A stretch of DNA of 64,000 bases from Treponema sp. (lineage in GTDB: Bacteria > Spirochaetota > Spirochaetia > Treponematales > Breznakiellaceae): NCBI GenBank assembly GCA_012517385.1, contig JAAYUZ010000139.1, forward strand, positions 32,508 through 96,507. The letters are read 5' to 3'. Both the position numbers and the translations under genes were made by a program. Positions 9,962 to 19,383 of this stretch are shown here, piece after piece. The notes beneath the pieces are model-generated. The model saw nothing but the letters and a program-made list of their open reading frames with translations, did not search any database and had not been told where the DNA came from. Position 1 is the stretch's first letter; each line of letters begins with the position of its first letter.

Positions 9962-11398
9962 ATGGCTGTTTGGGATTATGAAATCTTCTGGAAAGAAGCG
10001 ATGAACCAGATTCAACAAGAACTGGAAGAACAGGAATTTGTCATGTGGTTTAACCTCCAATATCTTCGTTCAGAGGAACAAAGTATCGTAATCGGGGTAC
10101 CCTCTTCGTTCTATCGTGACCAGGTTAAAATTCGCTATCAATCATTTATAGAAGGAAAATTACATGACCTTTCAGGTCAAAATATCACGCTCCAGTTTGA
10201 GGTGGTTCCCAAAAAACCCATTAGTCAGGAAGCTGGTTCCGTATCCAGGGGACAGACTTCTGGGACCTCCCATGAAAAAACATCAACATCTTCACATACA
10301 GAAAGTAATCCCAAAGTATATAATCAGAGTAATCCGGCCCCTTCAATACAACAAAAGGACCCCCATCCCCTACTCCGCCGGGATTACACTTTTTCCAACT
10401 ATGTTATCGGCGATAATAACAGTTTTGCTGCGAATGCAGCTTTGGCAATATCTAAAAATCCTGGTACAGCCTACAATCCTTTCCTGGTTTACGGAGGGGT
10501 TGGTCTTGGCAAAACCCACCTTATGCAGGCGATCGGTAATTATATCTATGAACATTCTAATGCCAAAATTATCTATATTACCGCAGAAACCTTTACCAAT
10601 GAATTTGTTCAAGCACTACAGGCGAATAAAACCGCGGCTTTTAAAAATAAATACCGTTTTGTCGATGTACTCCTGGTAGATGATATCCACTTTTTACAGA
10701 ATAAAATTGAAACCCAGGAAGAGCTGTTTCATACCTTTAATGCTCTTTACGATGCTAACAAGCAGATGGTATTCACCTGCGATAGACCGGTCTCAGAATT
10801 AAAACATCTTTCAGACCGGCTTAGATCCCGTTTCGAACGGGGACTTACCGTAGACCTGCAGCCGCCAGATTATGAAACACGGCTTGCAATACTTAAAAAG
10901 AAAGCAGAAGCACGAAACGGTACCATACCTCAGGAAGTACTTGAACTGGTGAGTAAAAACATCACCTCCAATGTCCGTGACCTCGAAGCAGCCCTGACAA
11001 AACTCATTGCCTATACAGAACTGGTTCAAAAACCAATTACCATAGAAATCGCCCAGCAGCATCTTAAGGATGTTTTTGCTTCGCCAAAACAGGCAAACAT
11101 GTCTATAGAGGTTATTCAACGGGTAGTGGCTGAATATTTTTCGCTTTCCTATAATGATCTCAAAGGAAAAAAGCGGACCCAAAATATTGTACTTCCCCGA
11201 CAAATTGCCATGTATATAGCCCGAGAAATCACTGAATACTCTACAACCGAATTAGGTCTTGAGTTTGGAGGCAGGGATCACACTACGGTAATGCATGCAT
11301 GCCAGAAAATTGAAGAACGGATTCGTTCAGATCCCACTCTGGAACCCATGATTCAAAACTTGATTCGATTAATAAAGGATTATAGAACAAAGATCTGA
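9962..11398 (+). CDS. dnaA: Chromosomal replication initiator protein DnaA
   Basis: A 478-residue protein. DnaA binds DnaA boxes at the origin, melts the AT-rich region and loads the helicase. The N-terminal domain I (residues 1-80) is followed by a low-complexity linker rich in Ser, Thr and His (about 90-130). The AAA+ core has Walker A GGVGLGKTHL (about 178-187) and Walker B VLLVDDIHFL (about 238-247). The C-terminal DNA-binding domain carries the signature EFGGRDHTTVMHACQKI. The start ATG follows AGGAAGG. It is the first gene of the rightward replication cluster. Confidence 0.98.
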   Translation: MAVWDYEIFWKEAMNQIQQELEEQEFVMWFNLQYLRSEEQSIVIGVPSSFYRDQVKIRYQSFIEGKLHDLSGQNITLQFEVVPKKPISQEAGSVSRGQTSGTSHEKTSTSSHTESNPKVYNQSNPAPSIQQKDPHPLLRRDYTFSNYVIGDNNSFAANAALAISKNPGTAYNPFLVYGGVGLGKTHLMQAIGNYIYEHSNAKIIYITAETFTNEFVQALQANKTAAFKNKYRFVDVLLVDDIHFLQNKIETQEELFHTFNALYDANKQMVFTCDRPVSELKHLSDRLRSRFERGLTVDLQPPDYETRLAILKKKAEARNGTIPQEVLELVSKNITSNVRDLEAALTKLIAYTELVQKPITIEIAQQHLKDVFASPKQANMSIEVIQRVVAEYFSLSYNDLKGKKRTQNIVLPRQIAMYIAREITEYSTTELGLEFGGRDHTTVMHACQKIEERIRSDPTLEPMIQNLIRLIKDYRTKI

Positions 11399-11452
11399 AA
11401 ACATGTTATTATAATGGGTATAGATGGTGGAAAACATTAGTAGCTGTGGGAA

Positions 11453-11493
11453 TGTGGAAAAGGTTATTAGACTTTTCCATGAATTGTGGATAT
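11453..11493 (-). other. DnaA-box cluster between dnaA and dnaN
   Basis: Minus-strand boxes TTTTCCACA (11461-11453) and ATATCCACA (11493-11485) lie in the 196-base AT-rich gap before dnaN, and a weaker match (TTTTCCACCA) sits near 11425-11434. Together with the gyrB-dnaA gap this suggests DnaA binding on both sides of dnaA. The boxes could also regulate dnaN. Confidence 0.55.
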
Positions 11494-11594
11494 TATAAAT
11501 ATATATCATATAATGATATATAAAAGGTATCCACTTGTTAATGGACTCTACTATTACTACTACTAATATATATATTAATAAGGAGATAGGGGTT

Positions 11595-12698
11595 ATGAAA
11601 TTTATTTGTGATCGAAGCATACTTTCCAGAGAAATCGGAATAGCCCAGGAAATAATCTCAAGCAAGAATGCTATTTCTATACTTTCAAATGTATATCTTG
11701 AAGCTTCTAATAATACGCTTCTTGTTAAGGCCACCGATATAAAAGTCAATTTCGAAACCCGCCTTCCGGTTACCGTGGTAGAAGAGGGATCTACAACCGT
11801 CTTTTGTGATAAATTCATAGGTATTCTCAACTCAATTCCCGATGGTGAAATTGAGTTCGAACAGACTGAAAATAAGATAGTTATAAAACCCAGCTTTAAA
11901 AAGATTAAGTTCCAGCTGAAGAGTATTGCGGCTGACAAATTCCCCGAATTTCCTTCTCCTGGAAATGCCCAATCCTTTGATATACCTGTAAAAGACTTAA
12001 AAGCAATGATTATGCAAACCGTATTTGCTGTATCTGATGACGAAACCCGTTACTATATGAACGGTGTTTTCTTTGAAAAACAGGATAATGATCTGGTAAT
12101 GGTAGCAACTGATGGAAGACGGCTGGCATATATCAAAAAGCCCATAGCTTCTCCTGTACCCGATTTTGCCGGTGTTATTATTCCACCAAAAATATTAAGC
12201 CTTGTAATGAAACGTGCAGGGGACGAAGGAATGGCCACCATCAGGGTAACTGAAAAAAACATATTTATAACCTTTGGAGCCTACCAGCTTTCTTCAGTTC
12301 TAATCGAAGGGCAGTTTCCAAACTATAAGCGAGTTATTCCTGAAAGTCAGAGCCATTCTTTTACGATTAACCGGCAGGAAATGCTTGATGCATTAAAACG
12401 GGTTTCCATATTGGTTGAACAGAAATCGCGCAGGGTCTACCTTATGGTCAGTCCTGGTATGCTCTCTGTTGTATCCGAAGAAAGTGAAATCGGTGCAGCA
12501 AAGGAAGATATTCCCTGTCAATATGCCGGAGATGAAGTTTCTATAGCTTTGAATTATCGGTATATCGAAGAGCCCTTTAAGGTGATGACGGAAGAGTCTG
12601 TAAGCATCTATTTTACCGAAGCCAATCGGGCAATTACCATAAAGCCAATACCTGAAAAGGACTTTTTCCATATTGTAATGCCGATGCAGCTTGAATAA
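11595..12698 (+). CDS. dnaN: DNA polymerase III beta subunit (sliding clamp)
   Basis: The clamp encircles DNA and tethers DNA polymerase III. I start it at ATG 11595 (MKFICDRSILSREI, 367 residues) because AAGGAGAT stands ten bases before it and the product then aligns with other clamps; an ATG 60 bases upstream would add a non-conserved tail. The three-domain pattern is visible: KATDIKVNFETRLP in domain 1, YYMNGVFFE with VATDGRRLAYIKKP in domain 2, and the C-terminal IVMPMQLE, the usual clamp ending. It is followed by recF after three bases, so the two are co-transcribed. Confidence 0.97.
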   Translation: MKFICDRSILSREIGIAQEIISSKNAISILSNVYLEASNNTLLVKATDIKVNFETRLPVTVVEEGSTTVFCDKFIGILNSIPDGEIEFEQTENKIVIKPSFKKIKFQLKSIAADKFPEFPSPGNAQSFDIPVKDLKAMIMQTVFAVSDDETRYYMNGVFFEKQDNDLVMVATDGRRLAYIKKPIASPVPDFAGVIIPPKILSLVMKRAGDEGMATIRVTEKNIFITFGAYQLSSVLIEGQFPNYKRVIPESQSHSFTINRQEMLDALKRVSILVEQKSRRVYLMVSPGMLSVVSEESEIGAAKEDIPCQYAGDEVSIALNYRYIEEPFKVMTEESVSIYFTEANRAITIKPIPEKDFFHIVMPMQLE

Positions 12699-12701
12699 TG
12701 A

Positions 12702-13769
12702 ATGGCCTTTTCTAACTTAAGGACCGTCGGTTTTCGTAATCTCCGTGATGGAACCATCGATTTCCCCAGCAAATCCGTATTTTTTGTTGGGGAAAATGGA
12801 CAGGGTAAAACGAATATACTGGAAGCACTCTATGTGTGTGCCTATGGTGGATCCTTTCGGGGTGTCAGGGACTCATATCTTATCCAGGATGGTAATAGAG
12901 AGGCTTCAGTATCCGCTTTAATTACAGGTGCTATTGAGCATCGGGTAACTGTAAAAATTCTTGGAAGCCGAAAACAGTTACAGATTGATGAAAAGCCGGT
13001 TCAAAGCCGTAAAGAACTCCTTTCAATCAGTCCCACGATTATTTTTTGTCATGAAGATATGGAATTTATTTCGGGAAGCCCCGAACGACGTCGCTGGTTT
13101 TTTGATCAGACCTTAAGTTTGTATGATTCTTTGTATCTAGAAGACCTTCAGCGCTATCGTCATATTCTGAGGATCAGAAACACGGTGCTAAAAGAGGGAA
13201 ATCTGGATATGCTGGATACTTTAGATATTCAGCTCATCCATATTGGCTGTTCCTTAATTGAAAAAAGGGAAAGGGTTTCCGAGCAATTTTCTCATGTTTT
13301 TTCAAAACTCTATGAAGCTATAACCGGGATTGATGGGGTCATACTGCGCTATAAACCTTCATGGCACACAAAAGATGTGGACCGGCTTATTGAGCATTTA
13401 CAGAATCTTCGTGAACGGGAACTTCTTTTAAAGATGAGTGTATCCGGACCACATCGGGACCGATATCAATTTATCCGCCACGAAGATGAATTTGAAGTGC
13501 AGGCGTCTACTGGACAACGCCGTCTTTTAGCCCTACTTCTTCGTATAGCCCAGGCAAAACTCTTTACGGTCATGTCTAATAGGCTCCCGGTACTACTTTT
13601 AGACGATGTCTTATTAGAATTAGACCCAGAAAAGCGACGAAATTTCTTTTCTGTGCTGCCGGATCATGAACAGGCTTTTTTTACCTTTTTGCCGGAAGAA
13701 CCCTTTGACCGGTATCAACAGGGTGATACTTTGGTGTATCATGTAAAAGAGGGAGCAGTATATCTATGA
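12702..13769 (+). CDS. recF: DNA replication and repair protein RecF
   Basis: A 355-residue SMC-like ATPase that helps load RecA at single-strand gaps with RecO and RecR. Walker A is FFVGENGQGKTNILEALY near residue 30, the signature motif lies around SASTGQRRLLALLLRIAQAK, and Walker B is LPVLLLDDVLLELDPEKR near the C-terminus. The ATG lies three bases after the dnaN stop with no clear ribosome-binding site of its own, so translation is probably coupled. The dnaA-dnaN-recF order is the ancestral one. Confidence 0.97.
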   Translation: MAFSNLRTVGFRNLRDGTIDFPSKSVFFVGENGQGKTNILEALYVCAYGGSFRGVRDSYLIQDGNREASVSALITGAIEHRVTVKILGSRKQLQIDEKPVQSRKELLSISPTIIFCHEDMEFISGSPERRRWFFDQTLSLYDSLYLEDLQRYRHILRIRNTVLKEGNLDMLDTLDIQLIHIGCSLIEKRERVSEQFSHVFSKLYEAITGIDGVILRYKPSWHTKDVDRLIEHLQNLRERELLLKMSVSGPHRDRYQFIRHEDEFEVQASTGQRRLLALLLRIAQAKLFTVMSNRLPVLLLDDVLLELDPEKRRNFFSVLPDHEQAFFTFLPEEPFDRYQQGDTLVYHVKEGAVYL

Positions 13770-14221
13770 GAAAGGCGGGGGATATTCTTTCATCCTTTTT
13801 TAATGAACGACTAATAAAAGAAGGTCAAAAATATTCAAATCTTTTTAAATCCTGGGCTCAAATTGCGGGAGACCAGCTTTCAGCCCATAGCCGGATTGTA
13901 GAACTGGAACGGAATATTCTCATTGTAGAGGCAGATCATCCTGGTTGGATCATGATTTTACAGTCTAAAGAACAGGAGCTGCTAGAACGGGTACGCCGGT
14001 CATTTCCTGAATTGGAATTACATGGAATCAGCTTTAGGCTAAGTAAAGGAACAAAGGTCAGTTCATCTACCATATCCCCACCAGAACAGAAAATACCTGC
14101 TAGCGATACTTCCATGTCTGAAAAGGAATCCTCCGAGGTTGATTATGATCGTATTCAGGATCCTCAATTTAAAGAGGTATTGCAGCGTCTTGAGCGGAGT
14201 ATTAAATCAAGGTATACATAG
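13766..14221 (+). CDS. DUF721 family protein
   Basis: A 151-residue protein that overlaps recF by four bases (ATGA). The first 95 residues match the DUF721 (DciA-like) fold: SWAQIAGDQLSAHSRIVELE and ILIVEADHPGWIMILQSKEQELLERV. The family regularly sits next to recF or in DNA-repair loci. In bacteria lacking DnaC or DnaI, the related DciA loads the replicative helicase DnaB. That role is possible here by family and position but is inference. The C-terminal third is a low-complexity Ser/Glu-rich linker plus a short conserved helix. Confidence 0.85.
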   Translation: MRKAGDILSSFFNERLIKEGQKYSNLFKSWAQIAGDQLSAHSRIVELERNILIVEADHPGWIMILQSKEQELLERVRRSFPELELHGISFRLSKGTKVSSSTISPPEQKIPASDTSMSEKESSEVDYDRIQDPQFKEVLQRLERSIKSRYT

Positions 14222-14286
14222 GTTGACGAAAAATATATCTTTGTTCTATACTTCGGTGCCGTTATATTGATCAAGGAGATTCTCCC

Positions 14287-14442
14287 ATGAAACGTACATA
14301 TCAGCCCAGTAAAGTAAAGCGGAATCGGAAATTTGGTTTCCGCGCACGAATGAAAACCCGGGGTGGCCGCCTCGTTCTAAAGCGGCGTCGGGCTAAGGGT
14401 CGGGCCAAGCTGACTGTTTCCGACGAAAAGAAACCCTATTAA
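14287..14442 (+). CDS. rpmH: Ribosomal protein bL34
   Basis: A 51-residue, strongly basic protein beginning [19 protein letters not shown] and continuing [19 protein letters not shown], a textbook bL34 sequence. The ribosome-binding site AAGGAG (14273-14278) stands eight bases before the ATG. The C-terminal extension ([12 protein letters not shown]) is slightly longer than the usual 44-46 residues. It begins the rpmH-rnpA-yidD-yidC-jag cluster. Confidence 0.97.
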   Translation: MKRTYQPSKVKRNRKFGFRARMKTRGGRLVLKRRRAKGRAKLTVSDEKKPY

Positions 14443-14455
14443 AAAAGGTATTGAA

Positions 14456-14806
14456 CTGTCTTTCCGGTTTCGATCAGCGGAACGACTAAAGGGAAGGGAA
14501 GAAATACGAAAAGCTTTTGCCGATGGGAGAAAGTTTTCCTGTAATGGTGCAAAGCTTTTTGTAATTCAGAACGGCTTGCCGGTGAACAGAATTGCCTTTA
14601 CTTTCGCGCGGAAATATGGAAATGCGGTTCAGCGAAATCGTTCCCGGCGTTTAAGCCGGGAAGTTTTTCGTTTATTAAAAGCTCGGCTTCGCTCTGGTTA
14701 TGATTTGGTCCTTTTAGTGTATCCTGGCGGGGATACCTTCAATAACCGGATGGAACAGCTTGAAATTCTATTTCAGAAAGCCGGCTTGTTTTTGGATAAA
14801 ACGTGA
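14456..14806 (+). CDS. rnpA: Ribonuclease P protein component, probable CTG start
   Basis: RnpA helps the RNase P RNA mature the 5' end of tRNAs. The conserved N-terminal region [20 protein letters not shown] begins right after codon 14456, and the RNA-binding signature [20 protein letters not shown] is intact. No ATG, GTG or TTG lies in frame at the expected N-terminus. The only good candidate is CTG at 14456, with AAAAGG seven bases upstream; this gives 116 residues, the usual size. ATT at 14450 is an alternative with worse spacing. A TTG at 14576 would delete a third of the fold. The frame closes upstream at TGA 14411, so a hidden longer start is limited. Confidence 0.9.
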   Translation: MSFRFRSAERLKGREEIRKAFADGRKFSCNGAKLFVIQNGLPVNRIAFTFARKYGNAVQRNRSRRLSREVFRLLKARLRSGYDLVLLVYPGGDTFNNRMEQLEILFQKAGLFLDKT

Positions 14807-15024
14807 AAGGTATTATTCAAAACCTGATGCTCCTTTTAATCAGGTTTTACCAGAAGGCTATCTCTCCACACTTTCCTCCCTCATGTCGGTATACCCCGAC
14901 TTGTTCACATTATACATATGAGGCAATTCAAAAATATGGGCCTGTAAAGGGTCTTTTGATGGGAATTAAGCGAATACTCCGGTGTCATCCGTTTCATCCA
15001 GGCGGTTATGATCCGGTACCCTAA
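14803..15024 (+). CDS. yidD: Membrane protein insertion efficiency factor YidD
   Basis: A 73-residue protein with GTG start overlapping the rnpA stop. It has an amphipathic N-terminal helix ([15 protein letters not shown]) and the family Cys and motif pattern [15 protein letters not shown], followed by [20 protein letters not shown]. YidD aids YidC-dependent insertion at the inner membrane. Its position between rnpA and yidC is the standard one. Confidence 0.95.
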   Translation: MKGIIQNLMLLLIRFYQKAISPHFPPSCRYTPTCSHYTYEAIQKYGPVKGLLMGIKRILRCHPFHPGGYDPVP

Positions 15025-15042
15025 TATATCGAGGAATTTTTA

Positions 15043-16866
15043 ATGGACGAAGAAAAACGAATATTGCTAGCCGTAGTGCTTTCTGTGGTAGTCATATCTG
15101 GAAGTTTCATGTTGCAGAGCTATTTAGCTCCTCCTCCCAAAACTCCGGTTTCAACAACTGAACAATCCCAACCTGTCGAACCTAAGGAAACGGTACAAAC
15201 TGCTGAAACAAGTTCATCTGTTCAGGTTCCAACGAATACAACTGAAAATCTTGATTTCGTACTTAATGAAGAAGCCGCTCCAGTGGCTGAAGAAAAGGTT
15301 ACCATAGAGACCAATCTGGTTAAGGTAGTGCTTTCTAATAAGGGAGGGGATATACTCTCCTATAAATTAAAGGAACACAAAGATAAAAACGATTTTGTTG
15401 AAATGGTTCTTCCTGCCGGATCGGAGGAATCTCATGCCTTCACCATCGCCTTTGGTGGTATTGAAGCAAAACCCCGGACTGAACTTTTTACTGTAAATCG
15501 GATTTCCGATACGGTAGTAGAATTTTATCGCGATTACACGTTGCCTAAAAATGGTACAAACAGCAGTAGTACAGATACTGCCACATTCCGTCTCATTAAA
15601 CGGTATGAATTTAAAAATAATGATTATATGTTTCAGCTTTCTGTAACATTGGATGGTGGGTACTCAGTACCAAGCCTTAATTTTAACGGTGTTGCCTATA
15701 CCCTGGAATTTGGTCCCCAGATTGGGCCATATTTTGAAAAACTCGATCAACGTTACGAATACCGTCATTATTATACGTACACAAACGGTAAGCAAAAGAC
15801 CGAAAAGGTCGATAAAAAAGCGCCAACCCTCATCAACTCCAGGATTTCCTGGGCTGCTATAGCTGGAAAATATTTTACCTTTATTGCGGTTCCCGATGCG
15901 ACAAATTATACCTACGCATTCTCATCGGTACCTGTCCCAGGTTTACAGGATACTTCCCGCTTTTATGTAATTCGGCCTGCCTTGAATGGGTCCCGGACTA
16001 CCGATGTGCTTCGTTTCTATCTAGGACCTAAAACTCAAAAAGCACTTGCAGCCTATGATGTAAGCGATAAAAATGCCTTTAAACTCAGTGGCATGAACAT
16101 GACCAGTGTTGCAAATACAAGCGGTATTCTTGGACCGGTTGAAACGGTACTGAAATGGTTCTTGCTTCTTTTTTATAAAATAATTCCTAATTATGGTATA
16201 GCGATCATTCTTTTAACTATTCTGGTAAAAATAGTAATGTTCCCGATGACAAAGAAGGGTTCTGAATCGACTATACGGATGCAGGAACTTTCTCCAAAAA
16301 TAAAGGAACTTCAGGATAAATATAAGGATAATCCTAATAAATTAAATGTGGAAATGGCGGAACTCTATAAGAAAGAGGGCTATAACCCCCTGTCTGGTTG
16401 TCTTCCCATGCTTATACAGATTCCTATTTTCTTTGCCATGTATAATCTCTTTAATAATCATTTTGATCTCCGGGGTGCCATGTTTATCCCGGGCTGGATA
16501 CCTGACCTCTCTCTTCCCGAATCGGTATTCAGCTTTGCTCCCTATAGAATACCGATTCTGAACTGGAGTGATATCCGCCTTTTGCCCTTTATCTATCTGG
16601 TTTCACAGCTTCTCTATGGAAAGGTGACCCAGACTCCAGACCAGCAGAATAACACCCAAATGAAGATGATGCTCTATGCAATGCCGATCATGTTCTTCTT
16701 TATCCTCTATGATGTTCCATCGGGTCTGTTGGTATACTGGATTATGTCAAACCTGCTTACCCTGGTACAGCAGATGATTATTAACCGGTACCTGCATAAA
16801 CATAAGGCGATGAGGGCTGCCGCTGCCGAGCCGGTAATTGCACCAAAGCGGAAGAAGTCTAAATAA
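15043..16866 (+). CDS. yidC: Membrane protein insertase YidC
   Basis: A 607-residue insertase. An N-terminal membrane helix (about residues 7-26) is followed by a large periplasmic P1 domain (about 60-350), the form found in Gram-negative-type envelopes. The conserved Oxa1 core begins at ETVLKWFLLLFYKIIPNYG (about 370) and contains the hairpin KIKELQDKYKDNPNKLNVEM and the block SGCLPMLIQIPIFFAMYNLF. The basic C-terminus (APKRKKSK) can contact the ribosome. It inserts inner-membrane proteins alone or with SecYEG. The start ATG follows GAGGA. Confidence 0.97.
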   Translation: MDEEKRILLAVVLSVVVISGSFMLQSYLAPPPKTPVSTTEQSQPVEPKETVQTAETSSSVQVPTNTTENLDFVLNEEAAPVAEEKVTIETNLVKVVLSNKGGDILSYKLKEHKDKNDFVEMVLPAGSEESHAFTIAFGGIEAKPRTELFTVNRISDTVVEFYRDYTLPKNGTNSSSTDTATFRLIKRYEFKNNDYMFQLSVTLDGGYSVPSLNFNGVAYTLEFGPQIGPYFEKLDQRYEYRHYYTYTNGKQKTEKVDKKAPTLINSRISWAAIAGKYFTFIAVPDATNYTYAFSSVPVPGLQDTSRFYVIRPALNGSRTTDVLRFYLGPKTQKALAAYDVSDKNAFKLSGMNMTSVANTSGILGPVETVLKWFLLLFYKIIPNYGIAIILLTILVKIVMFPMTKKGSESTIRMQELSPKIKELQDKYKDNPNKLNVEMAELYKKEGYNPLSGCLPMLIQIPIFFAMYNLFNNHFDLRGAMFIPGWIPDLSLPESVFSFAPYRIPILNWSDIRLLPFIYLVSQLLYGKVTQTPDQQNNTQMKMMLYAMPIMFFFILYDVPSGLLVYWIMSNLLTLVQQMIINRYLHKHKAMRAAAAEPVIAPKRKKSK

Positions 16867-16893
16867 GCATTTTTTCTTGCGAGGAGTATTCGT

Positions 16894-17580
16894 ATGACAT
16901 ATGAATTTGAAGGCCGTACCGAAAAAGAAGCGATCGATCGGGCGGCGGAAGAACTGGGTTTAGAAAAGGATCAATTTGATGTAGAAATCCTTGAAACCCA
17001 ACGATCGACCCTATTCAAAAAAGGCTTTGTCCGTATTCGGGTTCATACGGACGAGCCCGTATCGGTTCCCCGAGAAACCAGTGTTTCAAAACCCGTATTC
17101 GGTGATCCGGAGCCAAAAAATGATTTTGAGTCTCAACTGGTAGCTTTTGTCTCCACCCTGATTGAAAAAATGGGATACCCTGGGAAAGTAAGTATCCTGT
17201 TCAGGGAAGATAAAAAGGTGGGTTTAAAAATAGATTCTGAACATTCTTCCATTCTCATTGGTAAGAAAGGTAAGAATCTTGACTCCCTTCAGTTACTGGC
17301 CAATATCTATGCCAGCAAGTTAGGCTATGATGATACCCGGGTTATTTTGGATGCTGAAAATTACCGGATTCGTCGCGAAGAATCCCTGGTCAGGTTAGCC
17401 TATACAGTGGCTGATAAGGTCCGTGAAAGTAAGGGCTCTATTCTCCTTGAACCCATGAATCCCTTTGAACGCCGGCTGATCCATACTACTTTAAATGATA
17501 TTGCCGATGTGGAAACTAAGAGTGAGGGTGAAGGTCTTTATAAACAAGTTCGTGTCTATTATAAGGGTGTTCGCCGGTAA
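16894..17580 (+). CDS. jag: Jag/KhpB RNA-binding protein
   Basis: A 228-residue protein with the three Jag parts in order: Jag_N (residues 1-52, YEFEGRTEKEAIDRAAEELG), a KH domain with the GxxG loop in SILIGKKGKNLDSLQLLANI, and an R3H domain with NPFERRLIHTTLNDI. The family binds RNA and in Gram-positive bacteria affects cell elongation and sRNA function with KhpA. It is found next to yidC in many phyla, as here, 27 bases downstream with its own GAGGAG site. A terminator follows. Confidence 0.95.
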   Translation: MTYEFEGRTEKEAIDRAAEELGLEKDQFDVEILETQRSTLFKKGFVRIRVHTDEPVSVPRETSVSKPVFGDPEPKNDFESQLVAFVSTLIEKMGYPGKVSILFREDKKVGLKIDSEHSSILIGKKGKNLDSLQLLANIYASKLGYDDTRVILDAENYRIRREESLVRLAYTVADKVRESKGSILLEPMNPFERRLIHTTLNDIADVETKSEGEGLYKQVRVYYKGVRR

Positions 17581-17601
17581 ATAGAACAAGTTTTGTAACA
17601 T

Positions 17602-17643
17602 AGCCGACTTCATCATGGTTTTGATGGGGTCGGCTTTATTTTT
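17602..17643 (+). terminator. Terminator after jag
   Basis: AGCCGAC (17602-17608) pairs with GTCGGCT (17629-17635), extended by CATC/GATG near the loop, and is followed by a T-rich tract. It ends the rpmH-jag transcript. Confidence 0.75.
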
Positions 17644-17668
17644 AGTGTCTGATATGAGGGAGTTATAT

Positions 17669-18460
17669 ATGAAAAAAGCTCTATTAACAACTTTATTAGG
17701 TCTTTTTTGTATTTTGCAGATTTTTTCACTCAGCCTTTCTGATCTTATTTCTCAAGATAGTTTAGTTGCTCTTGAAAAAAATGGAAAAGTAATTAGGGTC
17801 CAAACGGGTAAAGGCCAGGCTCAACTGATTCCAGAATATAGTCCCCTTAAACTGTCGGTAAAAATTATAGAAGAACAGCTCAAACCGTCGATTATAGTTG
17901 AAAACCTCTATCTTTTTCGTAAACCTGCTGCGAAAACAGGAAAGGTTTGGACAGAGGAAGAACAACTTCATTTGTTTAACAAAATCCGTTCAATTAGTAC
18001 CTTAACAGGTATCGAGTATTATTCTGCAAGCCGTAAACAGATGCGGACCTTTTATGAATATTCCTACGTAATTGACAACCCTGAGGCCAAAAAGACCATT
18101 TCAGACCCGATTGATAGGGTGCTTCCCACGGAGACAACCCTCTATGCCCGCCAGAAGGATCTAACCTTTGGGGATAATGTCTATCGATATGATTATAAAA
18201 CGACAAACAACAGCTTAATCTTTATCCAGACCAATATGACTACCTTGTCATACGGTATTATCCCGCTGGTACAAAAGGAAAATCTTAAATCCCTCATCGC
18301 AATCATTGATGTTGATGAAGGGTTATTGCTGTATGCGGGAACCTTTGCAAAGGCGAGTACCATCCCTGGGGTAGAAGGAAAAATAAGGGATTCATTTTCT
18401 AACAGGACTGAAGCGATCTATAAGTGGTTTGTTTCAAAAGCCGAGACTGTGTTTAAATAA
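17669..18460 (+). CDS. Secreted protein of unknown function
   Basis: I start it at ATG 17669 (263 residues) because GAGGGAG lies six bases upstream and the product begins with a clear signal peptide, MKKALLTTLLGLFCILQIFSLS. A longer in-frame start at 17615 would precede the terminator stem and is unlikely. The mature part has no motif I know. It contains IRSISTLTGIEYYSASRKQM and FYEYSYVID and a C-terminal helix. Export to the periplasm or outer surface is likely. It stands between jag and the convergent flaB gene. Confidence 0.75.
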   Translation: MKKALLTTLLGLFCILQIFSLSLSDLISQDSLVALEKNGKVIRVQTGKGQAQLIPEYSPLKLSVKIIEEQLKPSIIVENLYLFRKPAAKTGKVWTEEEQLHLFNKIRSISTLTGIEYYSASRKQMRTFYEYSYVIDNPEAKKTISDPIDRVLPTETTLYARQKDLTFGDNVYRYDYKTTNNSLIFIQTNMTTLSYGIIPLVQKENLKSLIAIIDVDEGLLLYAGTFAKASTIPGVEGKIRDSFSNRTEAIYKWFVSKAETVFK

Positions 18461-18500
18461 AAAAAGGGAGTTTTTCAGGCATTAAGCCTGAAAAACTCCC
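18459..18500 (-). terminator. Terminator of flaB
   Basis: GGGAGTTTTTCAGGC (18466-18480) and GCCTGAAAAACTCCC (18486-18500) form a 15-bp perfect stem with a five-base loop. On the minus strand it is followed by a run of T (the A-run at 18459-18465). Confidence 0.9.
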
Positions 18501-18522
18501 ACCTTCCTTACAGGTTAAAAAC

Positions 18523-19383
18523 CTACTGGAGCAGCTGCAATACGCCCTGGGATTTCTGGTTCGCCTGGGCCAGCATGGCATTGCCAGCCTGACTCAGGAT
18601 TCGATCCTTGGTGTATTTGACCATTTCATTGGCCATATTGGTATCACGGATGCGTGATTCTGCGGCCTGCATATTCTCAGCACCGATATCGATACCGCGA
18701 ATAGCATGTTCCAGACGGTTCTGGTAAGCTCCAAGATCGGCCCGCTGCTTGCTGACCTTTTTAAGAGCTTCATCTAGGGTTCCAATGGCACGGTTAGCAT
18801 TATCAGGATCTGCGAGAGAAAGAATGCTATTGTCACCAGCATTTCGGACCCCAAGGCCCTTAGATGTCATGGTGCCAATATACACGCGTTCGCGCTGATC
18901 CATGTTAGCTCCAATATGGAACCACATGGATGCGGTTACCGCGTTTTCTCCGGTTGCCCGGGCAAACCGGCCGGTCAGCATATTCATACCGTTGAACTGT
19001 GCATGGGATGCAATCCGGTCAATTTCATCTACCAGCTGGGAGACTTCGACCTGAATCTGCATCCGGTCTTCTGCGGTATAAATACCGTTAGAAGCCTGGA
19101 CAGCCAGTTCACGGAGACGCTGAATGATGTCCTGGGATTCCTGCAGATATCCTTCAGCGGTTTGAATGAAGGAAATACCGTTCGAAGCGTTGGTGGACGC
19201 TTGGTTCAAACCGCGGATCTGGCTCCGCATCTTTTCAGATACGGCTAATCCGGAGGCATCATCACCGGCGCGGTTGATCCGCATGCCGCTGGATAGTTTC
19301 TCCATACTCTTGTCCATACTGGTCTGAGTAACCCGGAGAGACCGATCGGCATACATTGCGCTCAGGTTGTGGTTAATAATCAT
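18523..19383 (-). CDS. flaB: FlaB-type periplasmic flagellar core protein
   Basis: A 286-residue flagellin. I start at ATG 19383 because the product then begins [10 protein letters not shown], the spirochaete FlaB N-terminus, with GGAGTG upstream; a GTG nine bases earlier is part of that ribosome-binding site. The conserved N-terminal D0/D1 helices ([20 protein letters not shown]) and C-terminal helices ([20 protein letters not shown]) are intact, with only a short middle part, as expected for a filament kept in the periplasm. FlaB forms the filament core under a FlaA sheath. FlgM, the sigma-28 inhibitor, is encoded nearby. Confidence 0.96.
   Translation of the reverse strand: MIINHNLSAMYADRSLRVTQTSMDKSMEKLSSGMRINRAGDDASGLAVSEKMRSQIRGLNQASTNASNGISFIQTAEGYLQESQDIIQRLRELAVQASNGIYTAEDRMQIQVEVSQLVDEIDRIASHAQFNGMNMLTGRFARATGENAVTASMWFHIGANMDQRERVYIGTMTSKGLGVRNAGDNSILSLADPDNANRAIGTLDEALKKVSKQRADLGAYQNRLEHAIRGIDIGAENMQAAESRIRDTNMANEMVKYTKDRILSQAGNAMLAQANQKSQGVLQLLQ

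Noticed and set aside
11369..11938. 189-codon minus-strand frame over the dnaN start
   Set aside because: It is antisense to dnaN and the DnaA-box gap and has no recognisable domain.
14576..14806. rnpA starting at TTG 14576 (76 residues)
   Set aside because: It would remove the conserved [16 protein letters not shown] part of the fold; the longer frame with CTG is better supported.
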